This document shows, piece after piece, positions 15,225-25,328 of a stretch of 51,206 nucleotides of DNA. Position 1 is the first letter of the stretch, and the number at the start of each line of letters is the position of its first letter. This stretch comes from Bacteroidales bacterium (lineage in GTDB: Bacteria; Bacteroidota; Bacteroidia; Bacteroidales; WCHB1-69). The translations under genes and the position numbers were made by a program. The notes beneath the pieces were generated by a model. It was not told the origin of the DNA and did not search any database. It saw nothing but the letters and a program-made list of their open reading frames with translations. Location: NCBI GenBank assembly GCA_017544105.1, contig JAFYEU010000031.1, forward strand, positions 1-51,206. The letters are read 5' to 3'.

Positions 15225-16214
15225 ATGCTCTTGGATTTTAAGAAGATAAGTGATCAAATCCATGCGTGGAGCGAGGATATGGAACAGATTCCGGTACTCG
15301 GCAAGCTGATCCGTAAGTCCAAGACGCTCACGTTACCGGGCTTTCAGAAGATGCCCCTCTATGACGTGATGCGCTTCTTCATGCAGTCGCTCGGCAAGGG
15401 GGTTGTCTTCCAACGCGCCGCCGCCATGACGTACCGCATCTTCGTGGCCCTGATCCCCATCATCATAGGACTCTTCACGGTGGTGGCCTATCTGGGCGAA
15501 GGCATCCAGCTGACTCTGATCGATTTTCTGGAGTCGGCAGTCCCTACCTACGTGTGGCCCGCCATCCAGAATATGATCACCGAGGTGATTACCCGCCAAT
15601 ATGGGGCCCTGACCTCCGTGATGTTCGTAATCGGCATTTACTTTACCATCTTGCTGATTAACTCCATGTTGGTAGCCATGAACACCTCCTACTTCAACGA
15701 CGCACGCCGTAGTCTATGGAAACAGATCCTGCTAAGCGTGATGATCATGCTGATCGCCTTCGGGGTCATCCTCGTGGTGATTGCCCTGTTTATTGCCGCC
15801 TCTCTGATTATGAAGTACGTGCATACCCATATCTTCGGCACCAATACGGGCTATTTCCTAACTGTCCATGGTATCAAGTGGATCCTGACGTATGCTGCTA
15901 TATACTTCTTGATCAGTGTATTATACTATTTGGCCCCCGTGGAGAAATCGAACTACCGCTTCTTCTCGGCCGGCTCCTCCTTGGCAACCATCTCCATGGT
16001 GATCCTGCTGTGGATACTGAATGTCTATTTCTCCAATTTCTCCAACTATAACCTGATCTATGGGTCTTTGGGTGCTATCTTTGCCGTCTTGTTGTGGATC
16101 AACTGGAGTTGTATTATCTTTCTGGTAGGCTATGAACTGAACGTTAGTATTGCCCGGGCGAAGGTGGAAATTATAGACCAACATTCCTCTAAAGAAAATG
16201 TAAATGTAACATAA
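15225..16214 (+). CDS. YihY/BrkB-family inner membrane protein
   Basis: The 329-residue polytopic membrane protein has about six hydrophobic helices. After a polar N-terminus (about 1-50) comes FQRAAAMTYRIFVALIPIIIGLFTVVA, resembling the YihY/UPF0761 signature, and GSLGAIFAVLLWINWSCIIFLVGYELN closes the domain. The family was once annotated as ribonuclease BN by mistake; its transport role is not established. The start ATG lies 62 bases after nadC. An imperfect promoter-like AACCTTTG (one mismatch) precedes it at about 15206-15213. The C-terminal tail (EIIDQHSSKENVNVT) is polar and presumably cytoplasmic. Confidence 0.85.
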   Translation: MLLDFKKISDQIHAWSEDMEQIPVLGKLIRKSKTLTLPGFQKMPLYDVMRFFMQSLGKGVVFQRAAAMTYRIFVALIPIIIGLFTVVAYLGEGIQLTLIDFLESAVPTYVWPAIQNMITEVITRQYGALTSVMFVIGIYFTILLINSMLVAMNTSYFNDARRSLWKQILLSVMIMLIAFGVILVVIALFIAASLIMKYVHTHIFGTNTGYFLTVHGIKWILTYAAIYFLISVLYYLAPVEKSNYRFFSAGSSLATISMVILLWILNVYFSNFSNYNLIYGSLGAIFAVLLWINWSCIIFLVGYELNVSIARAKVEIIDQHSSKENVNVT

Positions 16215-16235
16215 TTATATATACAATAATAAGAT

Positions 16236-16424
16236 ATGAAAGACATACTCATATTCCTTGCCGTGATGGCGCTTTCGCTGATACCGACGCTCTTGAAATC
16301 CCTCAAAGAGAGCAATGACAAGAATGCGCAAAAGCCCGCTCCGAAGGTCAAGCCGGACCCCTATTTCCCCGATGCCGACCAGGCGCCGAGGCCCCGGTAT
16401 GCGACAAGCAGACCAACGGTGTAA
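16236..16424 (+). CDS. Small membrane-anchored protein, N-terminal part before an in-frame TAA
   Basis: This 62-codon frame has one N-terminal membrane helix (ILIFLAVMALSLIPTLL) and a Lys/Pro/Asp-rich tail. It starts 21 bases after the BrkB-family gene. The frame is cut by TAA at 16422-16424 but continues in the same phase to 16649 with protein-like sequence, so this is probably the front half of an interrupted gene of about 137 codons. I recognise no function. Confidence 0.55.
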   Translation: MKDILIFLAVMALSLIPTLLKSLKESNDKNAQKPAPKVKPDPYFPDADQAPRPRYATSRPTV

Positions 16425-16649
16425 GGCTCTGCGAATGACGATTACTTCACTTATGAGACGGTTGAGGATCCTCAGTCACGAAGGACAGCCTCGGATCAAG
16501 GATCGCAAAAACCGTCCGCTCCGGAAGCACCCGCATCCCGCATGGAAATCAAACAAGAAGGAAAGCCAAAAGTCGAACTTTCTTTGGAAGAAGAGGAAAT
16601 TTATAAAGGTATCATCTATTCTGAAATTTTAAAAAGAAAATATATATAG
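16425..16649 (+). pseudogene. C-terminal remainder of the interrupted small membrane protein
   Basis: Directly after the TAA and in the same phase, 74 codons stay open: DDYFTYETVEDPQ, a polar linker, then EEEIYKGIIYSEILKRKYI before TAG at 16647-16649. I recall similar short C-terminal segments ending in YSEILKRKY in small Bacteroidota membrane proteins, so the reading looks genuine. A single nonsense codon, suppression, or a sequencing error would each explain it. The overlapping 105-codon frame at 16315-16632 is in another phase and looks artefactual. Confidence 0.55.
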
Positions 16650-16686
16650 TTGAAAGATAGGGTTTTGAAATAAAATCAAAAACTTG

Positions 16687-16716
16687 TTGGTTGCATTAAT
16701 AAATTTCTTATTTTAG
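16687..16716 (+). promoter_or_regulatory. Promoter candidate of the TBDR/T9SS/PorV operon
   Basis: TTG at 16687-16689 is followed after 19 bases by TATTTTAG (16709-16716), one mismatch from TAnnTTTG, which fits the Bacteroidota -33/-7 spacing. The expected leader of about 45-50 bases is A-rich and has no Shine-Dalgarno match. Confidence 0.45.
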
Positions 16717-16770
16717 CCCCCTCCAAAATAGTATGCAAAAAAGTTTAATGTTTAATATAAAAAAAAGGCT

Positions 16771-19700
16771 ATGATTAAAAAATTACTCTTAACTCTTGGA
16801 GTGATCCTTCTTTTCACAACCATGGCATTTTCACAGACTTCCACCATTAAAGGTGTGGTCAAGGACCAAACTGGAGAGCCCTTGGCCTACACTTATGTCT
16901 ATTTGATGACAGGTGACAAGAATGTGAACTACTCTATGACGGATGAAAAAGGAGAGTATCAGATTTTCGGTGTTGAAGTCGGTACTTACGACATGCTTGC
17001 CGATGCAGAAATGACCTGCAAAAAGAAACAGAAAATCGCCAACGTCCAAGTCCCGTCCGGACAGGTCGTGTTCATCGACTTTTCCATTGACTGTGCGGGT
17101 GAGCTTGACATTGTCGATATCGTTTACGAACCGCAAGTGTTTGATGTCGGTAGCACCTCATCTTCCACCCGTATCACAGGTGAAAACCTGCGTACCACCC
17201 CCGGTCGTTCCGTGACTGGCGCCTTGTCCGCTTTGGAAGGTGTAACCGGTATTGACGGTTCTATGAGCTCTGTCCGTGGTAACCGTTCCGATGGTCAGAA
17301 AACCATCGTCGATGGTGTGACCATCCGAGGTAGCAGCAGCGTCTCCATGTCTTCTATTGAGGAAGCCCAGTTGATCCAGGGCGGTATCCCGGCTGAGTAT
17401 GGTGACGGTACCTCCTTCACGGTCATTACCACCAAGTCGGCTCCTCGTGACTTCCACGGTTCCCTTGAGTTGCGTGGCTCCATCGATGGCTACAACAACT
17501 TCCTGGGTGCTGTTTCCCTTTCCGGTCCTATCTTGAAGGGCAAGAAGAAAACAGATCCTGCCCGTATCGGCTTCCTCTTCAGTGGTGAGGTTTCTTATGA
17601 CCATGACGCCTCTCCTGCCCGTGGCGGTACTTGGATGGCCAATGACGATGTGATCGAATATTTGATTCAAAATCCCTTGCGTTACAGTAATACTGAATAT
17701 GGTGCCCAATATCAAGAGGCCTGCTACCTGACCAGCGAGTCCTTCCACAAGGAGCGTGTCAGAAAGAATGCCGGCACTTGGGATTACCTCGGACAGTTGA
17801 AGTTCGACTTCATGTTGGGTAAAACCCACAACATGAAACTCTCCCTCGGCGGTTCCTATGAGTACGCCAAAGGCAAATCCTGGAGCACTACCCAAGCATT
17901 GTTCAACAATGCCAACAACCCGACTTCCGAGCAGTCCACCATGCGTTTCAACGCCCGTTTGAACCACCGTGCTTTCACGGATACTTCCACCACGGCTGTG
18001 TTGAAGAACATCATGTACGACATCAACGTCAACTACACCCGTATCAATGGTCGTTCCTATGCCACCGAGCATAAAGACAGATTGTTCGAATACGGTTATA
18101 TCGGAAAGTTCGAGACCCAGAAGACTAGAAGCTACACCTTTGTGGATGAGTTGACTTTGCCTGGTGACAGTCTCACTGGCCCCATTGATTTGTACGATGT
18201 GTATGAATTCAACGGTTGGTATGACTCTGTCGTGACTTTCAGCGTCAATCCTAATTTCAACGTCAACCCTATCCTCTCCCAATATACTCTTAACTTCGTA
18301 AACCAATTCCCTGTCGAGGATATCTATCGTAACTTCTACGAGGGCTTCCCGTATGACCTGACCCTGTATCAGACCTTTGGCGCTCTGCGTAACGGTGACC
18401 AGCCCAGCTCTGTATATTCCATGTATCAGTCTCCGGGCGTTGTCTATAATGGTTACAGCAAGTCCCAAACCGAGCAGTTTGGTGTGAAGGCCAGCATCTC
18501 CATGGCTCTCAAGAACCATGAGTTGAAGTTCGGTTATGACTTCGAAAAACTGACTTACCGTGGCTACGGTATCGGACCGGTCGGTCTCTGGACCCTCATG
18601 AGAAACGAGGCCAACTATCATATCTCTGAGTTGGATAAGGACAATCCTATCATTTGGAATAACGGTGAAAGCTTCTATGTGGATTACAACCGTTTGGTCA
18701 GCCTCAACGACCAGACCGCTTTCGACCGCAACCTCCGTACCTCTTTGGGCTTGAACCCTGATGGCGACGATTGGTTGGATATCGACAGCTATGACCCGAA
18801 TGTCTTCAGCGTGGATATGTTCTCCGCCGAAGAGCTCCTGCTTGGTACCTCTTCCGGTGAAAGCCCAATGGTCAGCTACTATGGTTATGACTATACTGGC
18901 AAGATCAACAAGAAGAAAACTACGATTGACGACTTCTTCAACGGTATTGGCAGCGATGGTGAGAAGACCTACTCCATCGGAGCTTACGAGCCGGTTTATA
19001 TGGCCTTCTATCTCCAGGATAAGTTCTCCATCAGAAGCTTGCTCTTCAACATCGGTTTGCGTGTTGACCGTTTCGACGCTAACCAGTCCGTGTTGAAAGA
19101 CCCCTACCTCTTCCGCGAAGCCTACACAGTTAAAGATATCCGCAACCTGAATAGCAACATCAACTTCGTCGGCAATGCCGAAGACAACTGGGTTGTTTAC
19201 TATCAAGGTTCCGACACCTACATGAGCGAAGCCGACATCCAAGGCGATGTGTTCAACAGCTCCTCCATCATCGGTTATCGTAATGGAGACACCTGGTACA
19301 ACGCTGCCGGTCAAGAGGTCACTGACCCTGAGGCTCAGCTCTCCCTCTACGTAAACGGTCCTATCTTGAAGAATGAGATCGACCTGATCAACTCCATCAC
19401 CAAGGTGGAATCCTCCGCCTTCACCGATTACAAGGCACAATGGTCTGTCATGCCTCGTATCTCCTTCTCCTTCAACGTGAACGACAACTCCTTGTTCTAC
19501 GCTCACTATAACATCATCACTTCTCGTCCTACCAACCTGCAGATTTCTCCGGTGGACTACCTCTTCATCTCCAAGAGAAACTCCGCTAGCGATATTATCT
19601 CCAACCCGAACATGAAACCGCAACAGAGTATCGACTATGAAATCGGTTTCCGTCAGAAAGTTGGTAACAAGTCTGCTATCGGTATCAGCGCTTACTATTC

Positions 19701-20565
19701 TGAGAAACGTAATCAGATCCAAGCTTACCGCTTCTCCGGTGCTTATCCGAACACCTATTATTCTTATCAGAACATTGACTTCGGTACGGTTCAAGGTTTC
19801 ACCTTCTCTTACAGAATGAACAGAACGAAGAATCTGACCCTTTCTGCTAACTACACGTTGCAGTTTGCCAAAGGTACGGGTTCCGGTAGTACTTCTCAGT
19901 TGAACATTCTGGCCGCTGGTCAGCCTAACTTGAGAACCCTGACGAACCTCTCCTTCGACCAAAGACACAGAATTGGTGTGAACTTGGACTATCGTTTCGA
20001 CGCCGGTACTGCTTATGACGGCCCGAAAGGCAAGAAGACCATCATGGGTGCCGATGGCACTCCGACCACCAAAGAGATCCAATGGTTGGCCAACACCGGT
20101 TTCTCCTTGCTCTTCACCGCTGCTTCCGGTACTCCTTACACACGTTCCAGCACTCCGTACTCCACGATCGTAGGCGGTACTTCTTCCCGCCTCGCCGGTA
20201 CTATCAACGGTTCCAACACGCCGTGGCAGTTCCAGGCTGACTTCCGTATCGACAAGACCTTCATGTTCACCTTCAACAAGAACGCCAAGGATGCCGATGG
20301 CAATGCCAAGAAGACGAAACCTGGTTACCTGACTATCTACGTGGATATCCAGAACCTCTTCAACTTCAAGAACGTGATTTCCGTGTATGACTACACCGGC
20401 AACCCGGATGATGATGGATACCTCTCTGCCGCTGAATATCAGCAGGCTATTAACAGCCAGGTATATGTTGACTCCTATATCAACTACTACTTGATGCGTG
20501 TTAAGAATCCATACAACTATAGCCGTCCTATCCGTGCAAGTTTAGGTATTCAATTTTCTTTCTAA
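16771..20565 (+). CDS. TonB-dependent receptor with carboxypeptidase-regulatory-like domain
   Basis: This 1264-residue outer membrane receptor has a signal peptide (about 1-21, ending MAFSQ). A carboxypeptidase-regulatory-like beta-sandwich follows (about 25-115; TIKGVVKDQTGEPLAYTYVYL). Then come a plug domain with GVTGIDGSMSSVRGNRSDG and IVDGVTIRG, and a very long barrel ending RASLGIQFSF with terminal Phe. It is larger than the receptor at 1076-3160. No SusD homologue is adjacent, so it is not a classical SusCD pair. Instead a T9SS-type secreted protein (20592) and a PorV/PorQ-like protein (25329) follow with spacers of 26 and 30 bases. Codons end more often in T (GGT, CGT, GTT) than in the neighbours, which suggests high expression. 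The ligand is unknown. Confidence 0.88.
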   Translation: MIKKLLLTLGVILLFTTMAFSQTSTIKGVVKDQTGEPLAYTYVYLMTGDKNVNYSMTDEKGEYQIFGVEVGTYDMLADAEMTCKKKQKIANVQVPSGQVVFIDFSIDCAGELDIVDIVYEPQVFDVGSTSSSTRITGENLRTTPGRSVTGALSALEGVTGIDGSMSSVRGNRSDGQKTIVDGVTIRGSSSVSMSSIEEAQLIQGGIPAEYGDGTSFTVITTKSAPRDFHGSLELRGSIDGYNNFLGAVSLSGPILKGKKKTDPARIGFLFSGEVSYDHDASPARGGTWMANDDVIEYLIQNPLRYSNTEYGAQYQEACYLTSESFHKERVRKNAGTWDYLGQLKFDFMLGKTHNMKLSLGGSYEYAKGKSWSTTQALFNNANNPTSEQSTMRFNARLNHRAFTDTSTTAVLKNIMYDINVNYTRINGRSYATEHKDRLFEYGYIGKFETQKTRSYTFVDELTLPGDSLTGPIDLYDVYEFNGWYDSVVTFSVNPNFNVNPILSQYTLNFVNQFPVEDIYRNFYEGFPYDLTLYQTFGALRNGDQPSSVYSMYQSPGVVYNGYSKSQTEQFGVKASISMALKNHELKFGYDFEKLTYRGYGIGPVGLWTLMRNEANYHISELDKDNPIIWNNGESFYVDYNRLVSLNDQTAFDRNLRTSLGLNPDGDDWLDIDSYDPNVFSVDMFSAEELLLGTSSGESPMVSYYGYDYTGKINKKKTTIDDFFNGIGSDGEKTYSIGAYEPVYMAFYLQDKFSIRSLLFNIGLRVDRFDANQSVLKDPYLFREAYTVKDIRNLNSNINFVGNAEDNWVVYYQGSDTYMSEADIQGDVFNSSSIIGYRNGDTWYNAAGQEVTDPEAQLSLYVNGPILKNEIDLINSITKVESSAFTDYKAQWSVMPRISFSFNVNDNSLFYAHYNIITSRPTNLQISPVDYLFISKRNSASDIISNPNMKPQQSIDYEIGFRQKVGNKSAIGISAYYSEKRNQIQAYRFSGAYPNTYYSYQNIDFGTVQGFTFSYRMNRTKNLTLSANYTLQFAKGTGSGSTSQLNILAAGQPNLRTLTNLSFDQRHRIGVNLDYRFDAGTAYDGPKGKKTIMGADGTPTTKEIQWLANTGFSLLFTAASGTPYTRSSTPYSTIVGGTSSRLAGTINGSNTPWQFQADFRIDKTFMFTFNKNAKDADGNAKKTKPGYLTIYVDIQNLFNFKNVISVYDYTGNPDDDGYLSAAEYQQAINSQVYVDSYINYYLMRVKNPYNYSRPIRASLGIQFSF

Positions 20566-20591
20566 CATCATAAGAAATAAATATAGCAACA

Positions 20592-23500
20592 ATGAAAAAT
20601 ATAATCAAAGTTCTCAGTTTGACACTCCTTCTGGTTTGTATGGTGTTTAACACCATGCAGGCTGAGAAATACAAAGGAGACACAAGGAAATCTTCTGCAC
20701 CCAAGGACGAGTCAGCTACCTGTCTTCCGGCTAGTAGCTCCAACGAACTTACGGTGAACAACGTACGTGCGTACATTGAGACCGGCGGTACCATGTGGTT
20801 TAAAGAGACTGCTGAATATGAGGTTCCTATCGGATCTGGTAAGACCTCCATGTTCTCAGCCGGTCTGTGGATTGGTGGTTATGATGTCAATGGTATGTTG
20901 AAGTTGGCCGCCGTCCGTTTCAGACAAGTCGGTGACGACTATTGGCCCGGCCCCTTGAAAATTACAGGTGCCAGTACCACACAGTCTGAATGTCTTAAAT
21001 TTGACAAGCACTTCAGAATCACTCGTGCCGAGGTTGACCAGCATATTAGCGGTTATAATACCTCCGGTTATGTGATGCCTGCTGACATTGCCAACTATCC
21101 TGCTCATGGCGACGAGGGTTATTCATACTATCTCGCCCCCTTTAAGGATGTGAACGAAAATGGCGAGTACGATCCTGAAAATGGTGACTATCCGTACTAT
21201 GATGTCAACAATGACCTCTGCCCCTGGACCGAGGATAACCTTGCCCTCGCTGCCCAGCACGCTCTTCCCAGAACTCCTGAAGATTTGATGTATTATGGTC
21301 CCGATTGGCACAACTCCAACGGTATGATCTATGCCGACCATGTGCTCAAAGGCGATGAGACCCTCTACTGGATTTTCAACGATAACGCCGGCCCTCACAC
21401 CGAGTCCCAAGGTGCTCCCATCGGTCTGGAAATCCGTGGCCAGTGCTTCGGCTTCTCCACCAACGATGATTTGAACAACATGACGTTCTATTCCTATGAG
21501 ATTATCAACCGTTCTACCTATACCCTGACCAACACCTTCTTCTCCCAGTGGGTTGACCCTGATTTGGGTTATGCTAACGATGACTATATCGGTTGCGATG
21601 TGGGTCGTGGTTTGGGCTACTGCTACAATGGTTCCAACGTGGATGGTACCGGCCAAATCTGGGCTTATGGTGACCAACCCCCTGCGGTAGGTGTGGACTT
21701 CTTCCAAGGTCCCTACATGGATCCCGATAACCGTGACAACCCCAAATTCCATGCTGACAGCGCCCAATACGCTGGCTATTGCGACAAGTTCCTCAAGAGC
21801 CAGTATGAATTGGACCAGATGGCTATCAATGGCGTGAACTTCGGCGATAGCATTATCGATAACGAGCGTTTCGGTATGAGAAGATTCGTTTATCATGATA
21901 ACTCTGACGCTTACAATGGTGACCCGAGAGTGGCTTTCGAGTATTACAACTATTTGAGAGGTATCTGGCGTGATAACACTAAGATGCGTTACGGCGGCAA
22001 CGCTCACCAATCCACTGGTGGTAACGGTCCTGAGTGCGACTTCATGTTCCCTGCTCTCACCGACGTTTGTAACTGGGGTACCCAAGGCGTGGATCCTAAT
22101 CCCACCCAATACGGTGCTGAAGGCTGGACCGAAGCTAACGTGAACAACCAACCTTATGACCGTCGTTTCCTCGAGTCTGCTGGTCCGTTCACCTTGAAAC
22201 CTGGTGCCGTTAACTACATTACCGTTGGTATTCCTTGGGCACGTGCTACCCAAGGCGGTGCATGGGCTTCTGTGGAACTCCTGAAGGTGGCCGATGACAA
22301 GTGCCAATCCCTCTTCGAGAACTGCTTCAAGACCCTGGATGGTCCCGATGCTCCTGATGTCACGATCCGCGAGCTCGAGAATGAGTTGATCATCTACCTC
22401 TCCAATGATGACAAGAACAGCAACAACTATCACGAGACCTATGAGGAGCTTGATCCGCAAATCCAGAAGACGATCGAGACTATCACTTTGGTTGAGGCCC
22501 TCGACTCTATTCAAACTTATACATCTAATGGCGAAGACACGACCATTTATTTCACCACTTCTCACAATGAAACTAGAATCGACACCCTCTCCCAAGAGGA
22601 TCGTTCCTATAAGTTTGAAGGTTATCAAATCTATCAATTGTCCTCCGCTTCTGTCAGCGTTACCGACCTCGGCGATGCCAGCAAGGCTATCCTGATTGCC
22701 CAATGCGACATCAAGAACGGTGCTGGACAACTTGTCAACTGGATTTACAACGACGCTATCGGAAGCTCCGTTGCTACCGAGATGGTGAACGGCGGCGATG
22801 AAGGTATCTCTCACTCTTTCCGTGTGACGGAAGACAAGTTTGCCACGGGTACCAATAAGAACCTGGTGAACCACAAAGAGTACTACTTCCTCGTCTTGGC
22901 ATACGGTTACAACCAGTACAAAGAATTCAGCATGGATGCCGATCACTTGGACGGTCAAATGACTCCGTATCTTGCCGGTCGTCGTAACATCCATACCTAC
23001 ACGGCTATTCCTCACAAACCGGTTGAGCAACTTCTCAATGCCAACTATGGCGACCAGCCTATGATCACCCGTATTGAGGGTCAGGGCAACGGCGGTTTCT
23101 TCTTGGATCTGACCGATGAGTCTGTGGAGAAGATTCTGGCTAACAACGTTTACAATGAGGTACAATATAAGAATAACTATGGTCCTCTGAACATTAAGGT
23201 CGTGGATCCGTTGAAGGTGAAACCTTTTGACTACACGATTAAGTTGTTACCGAACGAGACTTCCAATGACGTGAATGACGATACTGAATGGCAACTGATC
23301 ATCTCTGACGAAGTTTCTGATGAAGAGTTGGCTGAAATGGGTCTCGAAAGAGTGACTACCGCTGCCATGCCAATCAGTATGACCAACGAAGAGCTCTTCT
23401 TGGATCTGGGTATCTCCATCGCCATTATCAATGACAACTTCAAGATTTATCAGAAAGATTTGGATGATTATGTGAAGGGTCTGCCCGCAGGCTATTCCTA

Positions 23501-25298
23501 TGCTAACCTCTCCAAATATGCTCAGGTGGATGCCGTTGGTTCATCTATCGAATATGATGGTGACGATGTATGGCTCTCCGGTGTTGCTGACATGGAAGGT
23601 GACTATCCTGCCAACTGGATTCACGCCGGACAGCAAGCTTCCGCTGCTTGGCATGATGCTCCTCCCACACAGGAAGGTGCCGAGGCTAACTATATGAAAT
23701 GGCGTTCTGAAGACTTTTTCATTGTCATGCCACAAGGTACCTTGAACGAAAATTGGAAAACCAGAGGATTCTCTGATCCTAACCAGCAATTCGAGAGTAT
23801 GGTGAATGGATTATGGTCTCCGTATGTGCTGTCATCCCCGTATGATGGCGGTCCTAAGGCTAAATACTTCCAAGCTGATGACCAATATATCGAAGATAAG
23901 AATGGTCCTGCTAACGCTGCTTTCGTATTCCAGGATATTGCCACAACCCCTGCCAATCCTGGTTACAATCAGACCTTGACCAACCTCTATTCTGTTGATA
24001 TCGTCCTCACTCCTGATACTAACCTCTGGTCCAGAGCTTTGGTACTTGAGTCTGGTAGTAGCGCTTCTGCCGACAACTACTATGTGGATCAACATTTCAA
24101 CGGTCAGACCTACAAGAACCTGCGTCATGAACCCAAGAAAGCTCCTTCTGTGGATAAGAATGGTAATCCTGACAATTCCGGCACTACTGGTTTCGGTTGG
24201 TTCCCGGGTTATGCCATCAACGTGGAGACGGGCGAGCGCTTGAACATCATGTTCGCTGAAAACTCCAATGATGAGTTGAACAATGGTAATGATATGCTCT
24301 TCAACCCGACCAACGTCTATGCCTATTACAAGAACCCGCAAACGGGTGAGTTGATCTTGGACGAGGTGACGGGTGAGCCTATCGCTATGGGCATTACGGC
24401 ATACAATAACTATCGTGAAGTCTATAGTGTTACCTTCGGTGAGCCTTTGAATGGCGGTCGTCACTATGTCTATGTTTGCAGCAGTTCCGGTAATACTTGT
24501 AGTATGTTCTACAGAAACTCTGCCAGACAGCGTAACTACAATGACAACGAGACTACTACTACCTCCAACAGCATTTCTCACGGTGGTTCCTTCGAGTACA
24601 ATGGTAGATACTATCCTTGGTACGAGTGCGGTGCTTACGATGGTTGCGAATGGCTGAACGCCAAGTTCAATCAGGTGAATAATTCCAGCTCGAATCTTAC
24701 CAACAGAGGTCGTCAGCAGCTCAAGATGCAGTTGTTCAACAACGTGATGTGGACCAGCATTCCAATGCCGGCCATGAATCAGGAGAGCAAATGGATGGCT
24801 TGCGATGCCAAGATCAAACTGCGTGTTTCCCGTCCGTACATGAGATATTCTTCCCGTTGGTACAATGATCCGGCTACGGCTCCTTATGCAAGCCAGAACG
24901 GCGGTTACCCGATGTACACCTTCACCACGAAGAACATCGCTCCTACCAAGATCGAGACTTCTGAAGAATTCCAGACTGTATTGGATGAGATCAACATTGT
25001 TCCCAACCCGTACTATGGATTCTCCAACTATGAGTCCACTGCTCTGGAGACCTACGTTCGCATAGTGAACCTCCCGGCCAAGTGTACTATCTCCATCTAC
25101 ACCGTTAACGGTACTCTGATTAGAACCCTTACGAAAGGTGATGCTTCAACTTCATTTGTTCAGTGGGATCTGAAGAACCATGCCAACATTCCGATCGCCA
25201 GCGGCGTGTATATCATCCACGTGAAGGCCGACGGTATTGGTGAGCGTACGCTCAAGTTCTTCTGCACGATGCGTCCTACCGACTTGAATGGTTTCTAA
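20592..25298 (+). CDS. Large secreted surface protein with T9SS sorting-domain-like C-terminus
   Basis: The 1568-residue product has a signal peptide (about 1-24) and no membrane helix. Near residues 88-121 it shows SAGLWIGGYDVNGMLKLAA and GDDYWPGPLK, a pattern I recall from large extracellular Bacteroidota proteins. The middle is rich in Asn, Asp, Tyr and Gly. The last about 90 residues look like a type A T9SS sorting domain: VPNPYYGFS, VRIVNLPAKCTISIYTVNG, FVQWDLKNHANIPIASGVYI. After that motif it ends in a slightly atypical tail (RTLKFFCTMRPTDLNGF). No catalytic motif was recognised. It should cross the outer membrane by the type IX system and stay on the surface or be released. It lies between the receptor and the PorV-like gene and shares their codon bias. 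Confidence 0.75.
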   Translation: MKNIIKVLSLTLLLVCMVFNTMQAEKYKGDTRKSSAPKDESATCLPASSSNELTVNNVRAYIETGGTMWFKETAEYEVPIGSGKTSMFSAGLWIGGYDVNGMLKLAAVRFRQVGDDYWPGPLKITGASTTQSECLKFDKHFRITRAEVDQHISGYNTSGYVMPADIANYPAHGDEGYSYYLAPFKDVNENGEYDPENGDYPYYDVNNDLCPWTEDNLALAAQHALPRTPEDLMYYGPDWHNSNGMIYADHVLKGDETLYWIFNDNAGPHTESQGAPIGLEIRGQCFGFSTNDDLNNMTFYSYEIINRSTYTLTNTFFSQWVDPDLGYANDDYIGCDVGRGLGYCYNGSNVDGTGQIWAYGDQPPAVGVDFFQGPYMDPDNRDNPKFHADSAQYAGYCDKFLKSQYELDQMAINGVNFGDSIIDNERFGMRRFVYHDNSDAYNGDPRVAFEYYNYLRGIWRDNTKMRYGGNAHQSTGGNGPECDFMFPALTDVCNWGTQGVDPNPTQYGAEGWTEANVNNQPYDRRFLESAGPFTLKPGAVNYITVGIPWARATQGGAWASVELLKVADDKCQSLFENCFKTLDGPDAPDVTIRELENELIIYLSNDDKNSNNYHETYEELDPQIQKTIETITLVEALDSIQTYTSNGEDTTIYFTTSHNETRIDTLSQEDRSYKFEGYQIYQLSSASVSVTDLGDASKAILIAQCDIKNGAGQLVNWIYNDAIGSSVATEMVNGGDEGISHSFRVTEDKFATGTNKNLVNHKEYYFLVLAYGYNQYKEFSMDADHLDGQMTPYLAGRRNIHTYTAIPHKPVEQLLNANYGDQPMITRIEGQGNGGFFLDLTDESVEKILANNVYNEVQYKNNYGPLNIKVVDPLKVKPFDYTIKLLPNETSNDVNDDTEWQLIISDEVSDEELAEMGLERVTTAAMPISMTNEELFLDLGISIAIINDNFKIYQKDLDDYVKGLPAGYSYANLSKYAQVDAVGSSIEYDGDDVWLSGVADMEGDYPANWIHAGQQASAAWHDAPPTQEGAEANYMKWRSEDFFIVMPQGTLNENWKTRGFSDPNQQFESMVNGLWSPYVLSSPYDGGPKAKYFQADDQYIEDKNGPANAAFVFQDIATTPANPGYNQTLTNLYSVDIVLTPDTNLWSRALVLESGSSASADNYYVDQHFNGQTYKNLRHEPKKAPSVDKNGNPDNSGTTGFGWFPGYAINVETGERLNIMFAENSNDELNNGNDMLFNPTNVYAYYKNPQTGELILDEVTGEPIAMGITAYNNYREVYSVTFGEPLNGGRHYVYVCSSSGNTCSMFYRNSARQRNYNDNETTTTSNSISHGGSFEYNGRYYPWYECGAYDGCEWLNAKFNQVNNSSSNLTNRGRQQLKMQLFNNVMWTSIPMPAMNQESKWMACDAKIKLRVSRPYMRYSSRWYNDPATAPYASQNGGYPMYTFTTKNIAPTKIETSEEFQTVLDEINIVPNPYYGFSNYESTALETYVRIVNLPAKCTISIYTVNGTLIRTLTKGDASTSFVQWDLKNHANIPIASGVYIIHVKADGIGERTLKFFCTMRPTDLNGF

Positions 25299-25328
25299 AA
25301 TTATTAATACCGTAAAACTGTCAAGAAT

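Noticed and set aside
16315-16632. 105-codon frame across the interrupted small gene
   Set aside because: Its phase gives Arg/Lys/Pro-rich sequence, while the other phase yields a convincing protein on both sides of the TAA.
17158-20082. 974-codon open frame on the minus strand, antisense to the TonB-dependent receptor
   Set aside because: It mirrors the receptor codon pattern (biased third positions keep stops out of the complement), has no promoter, no signal or recognised domain, and the receptor is strongly supported on the other strand.
21123-23165. 680-codon open frame antisense to the T9SS-type protein gene
   Set aside because: Same reason: a codon-bias shadow of a well-supported gene. 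Similar shadows are at 1826-3085, 5444-6427, 7711-8994, 10013-11191 and 25365-26519.
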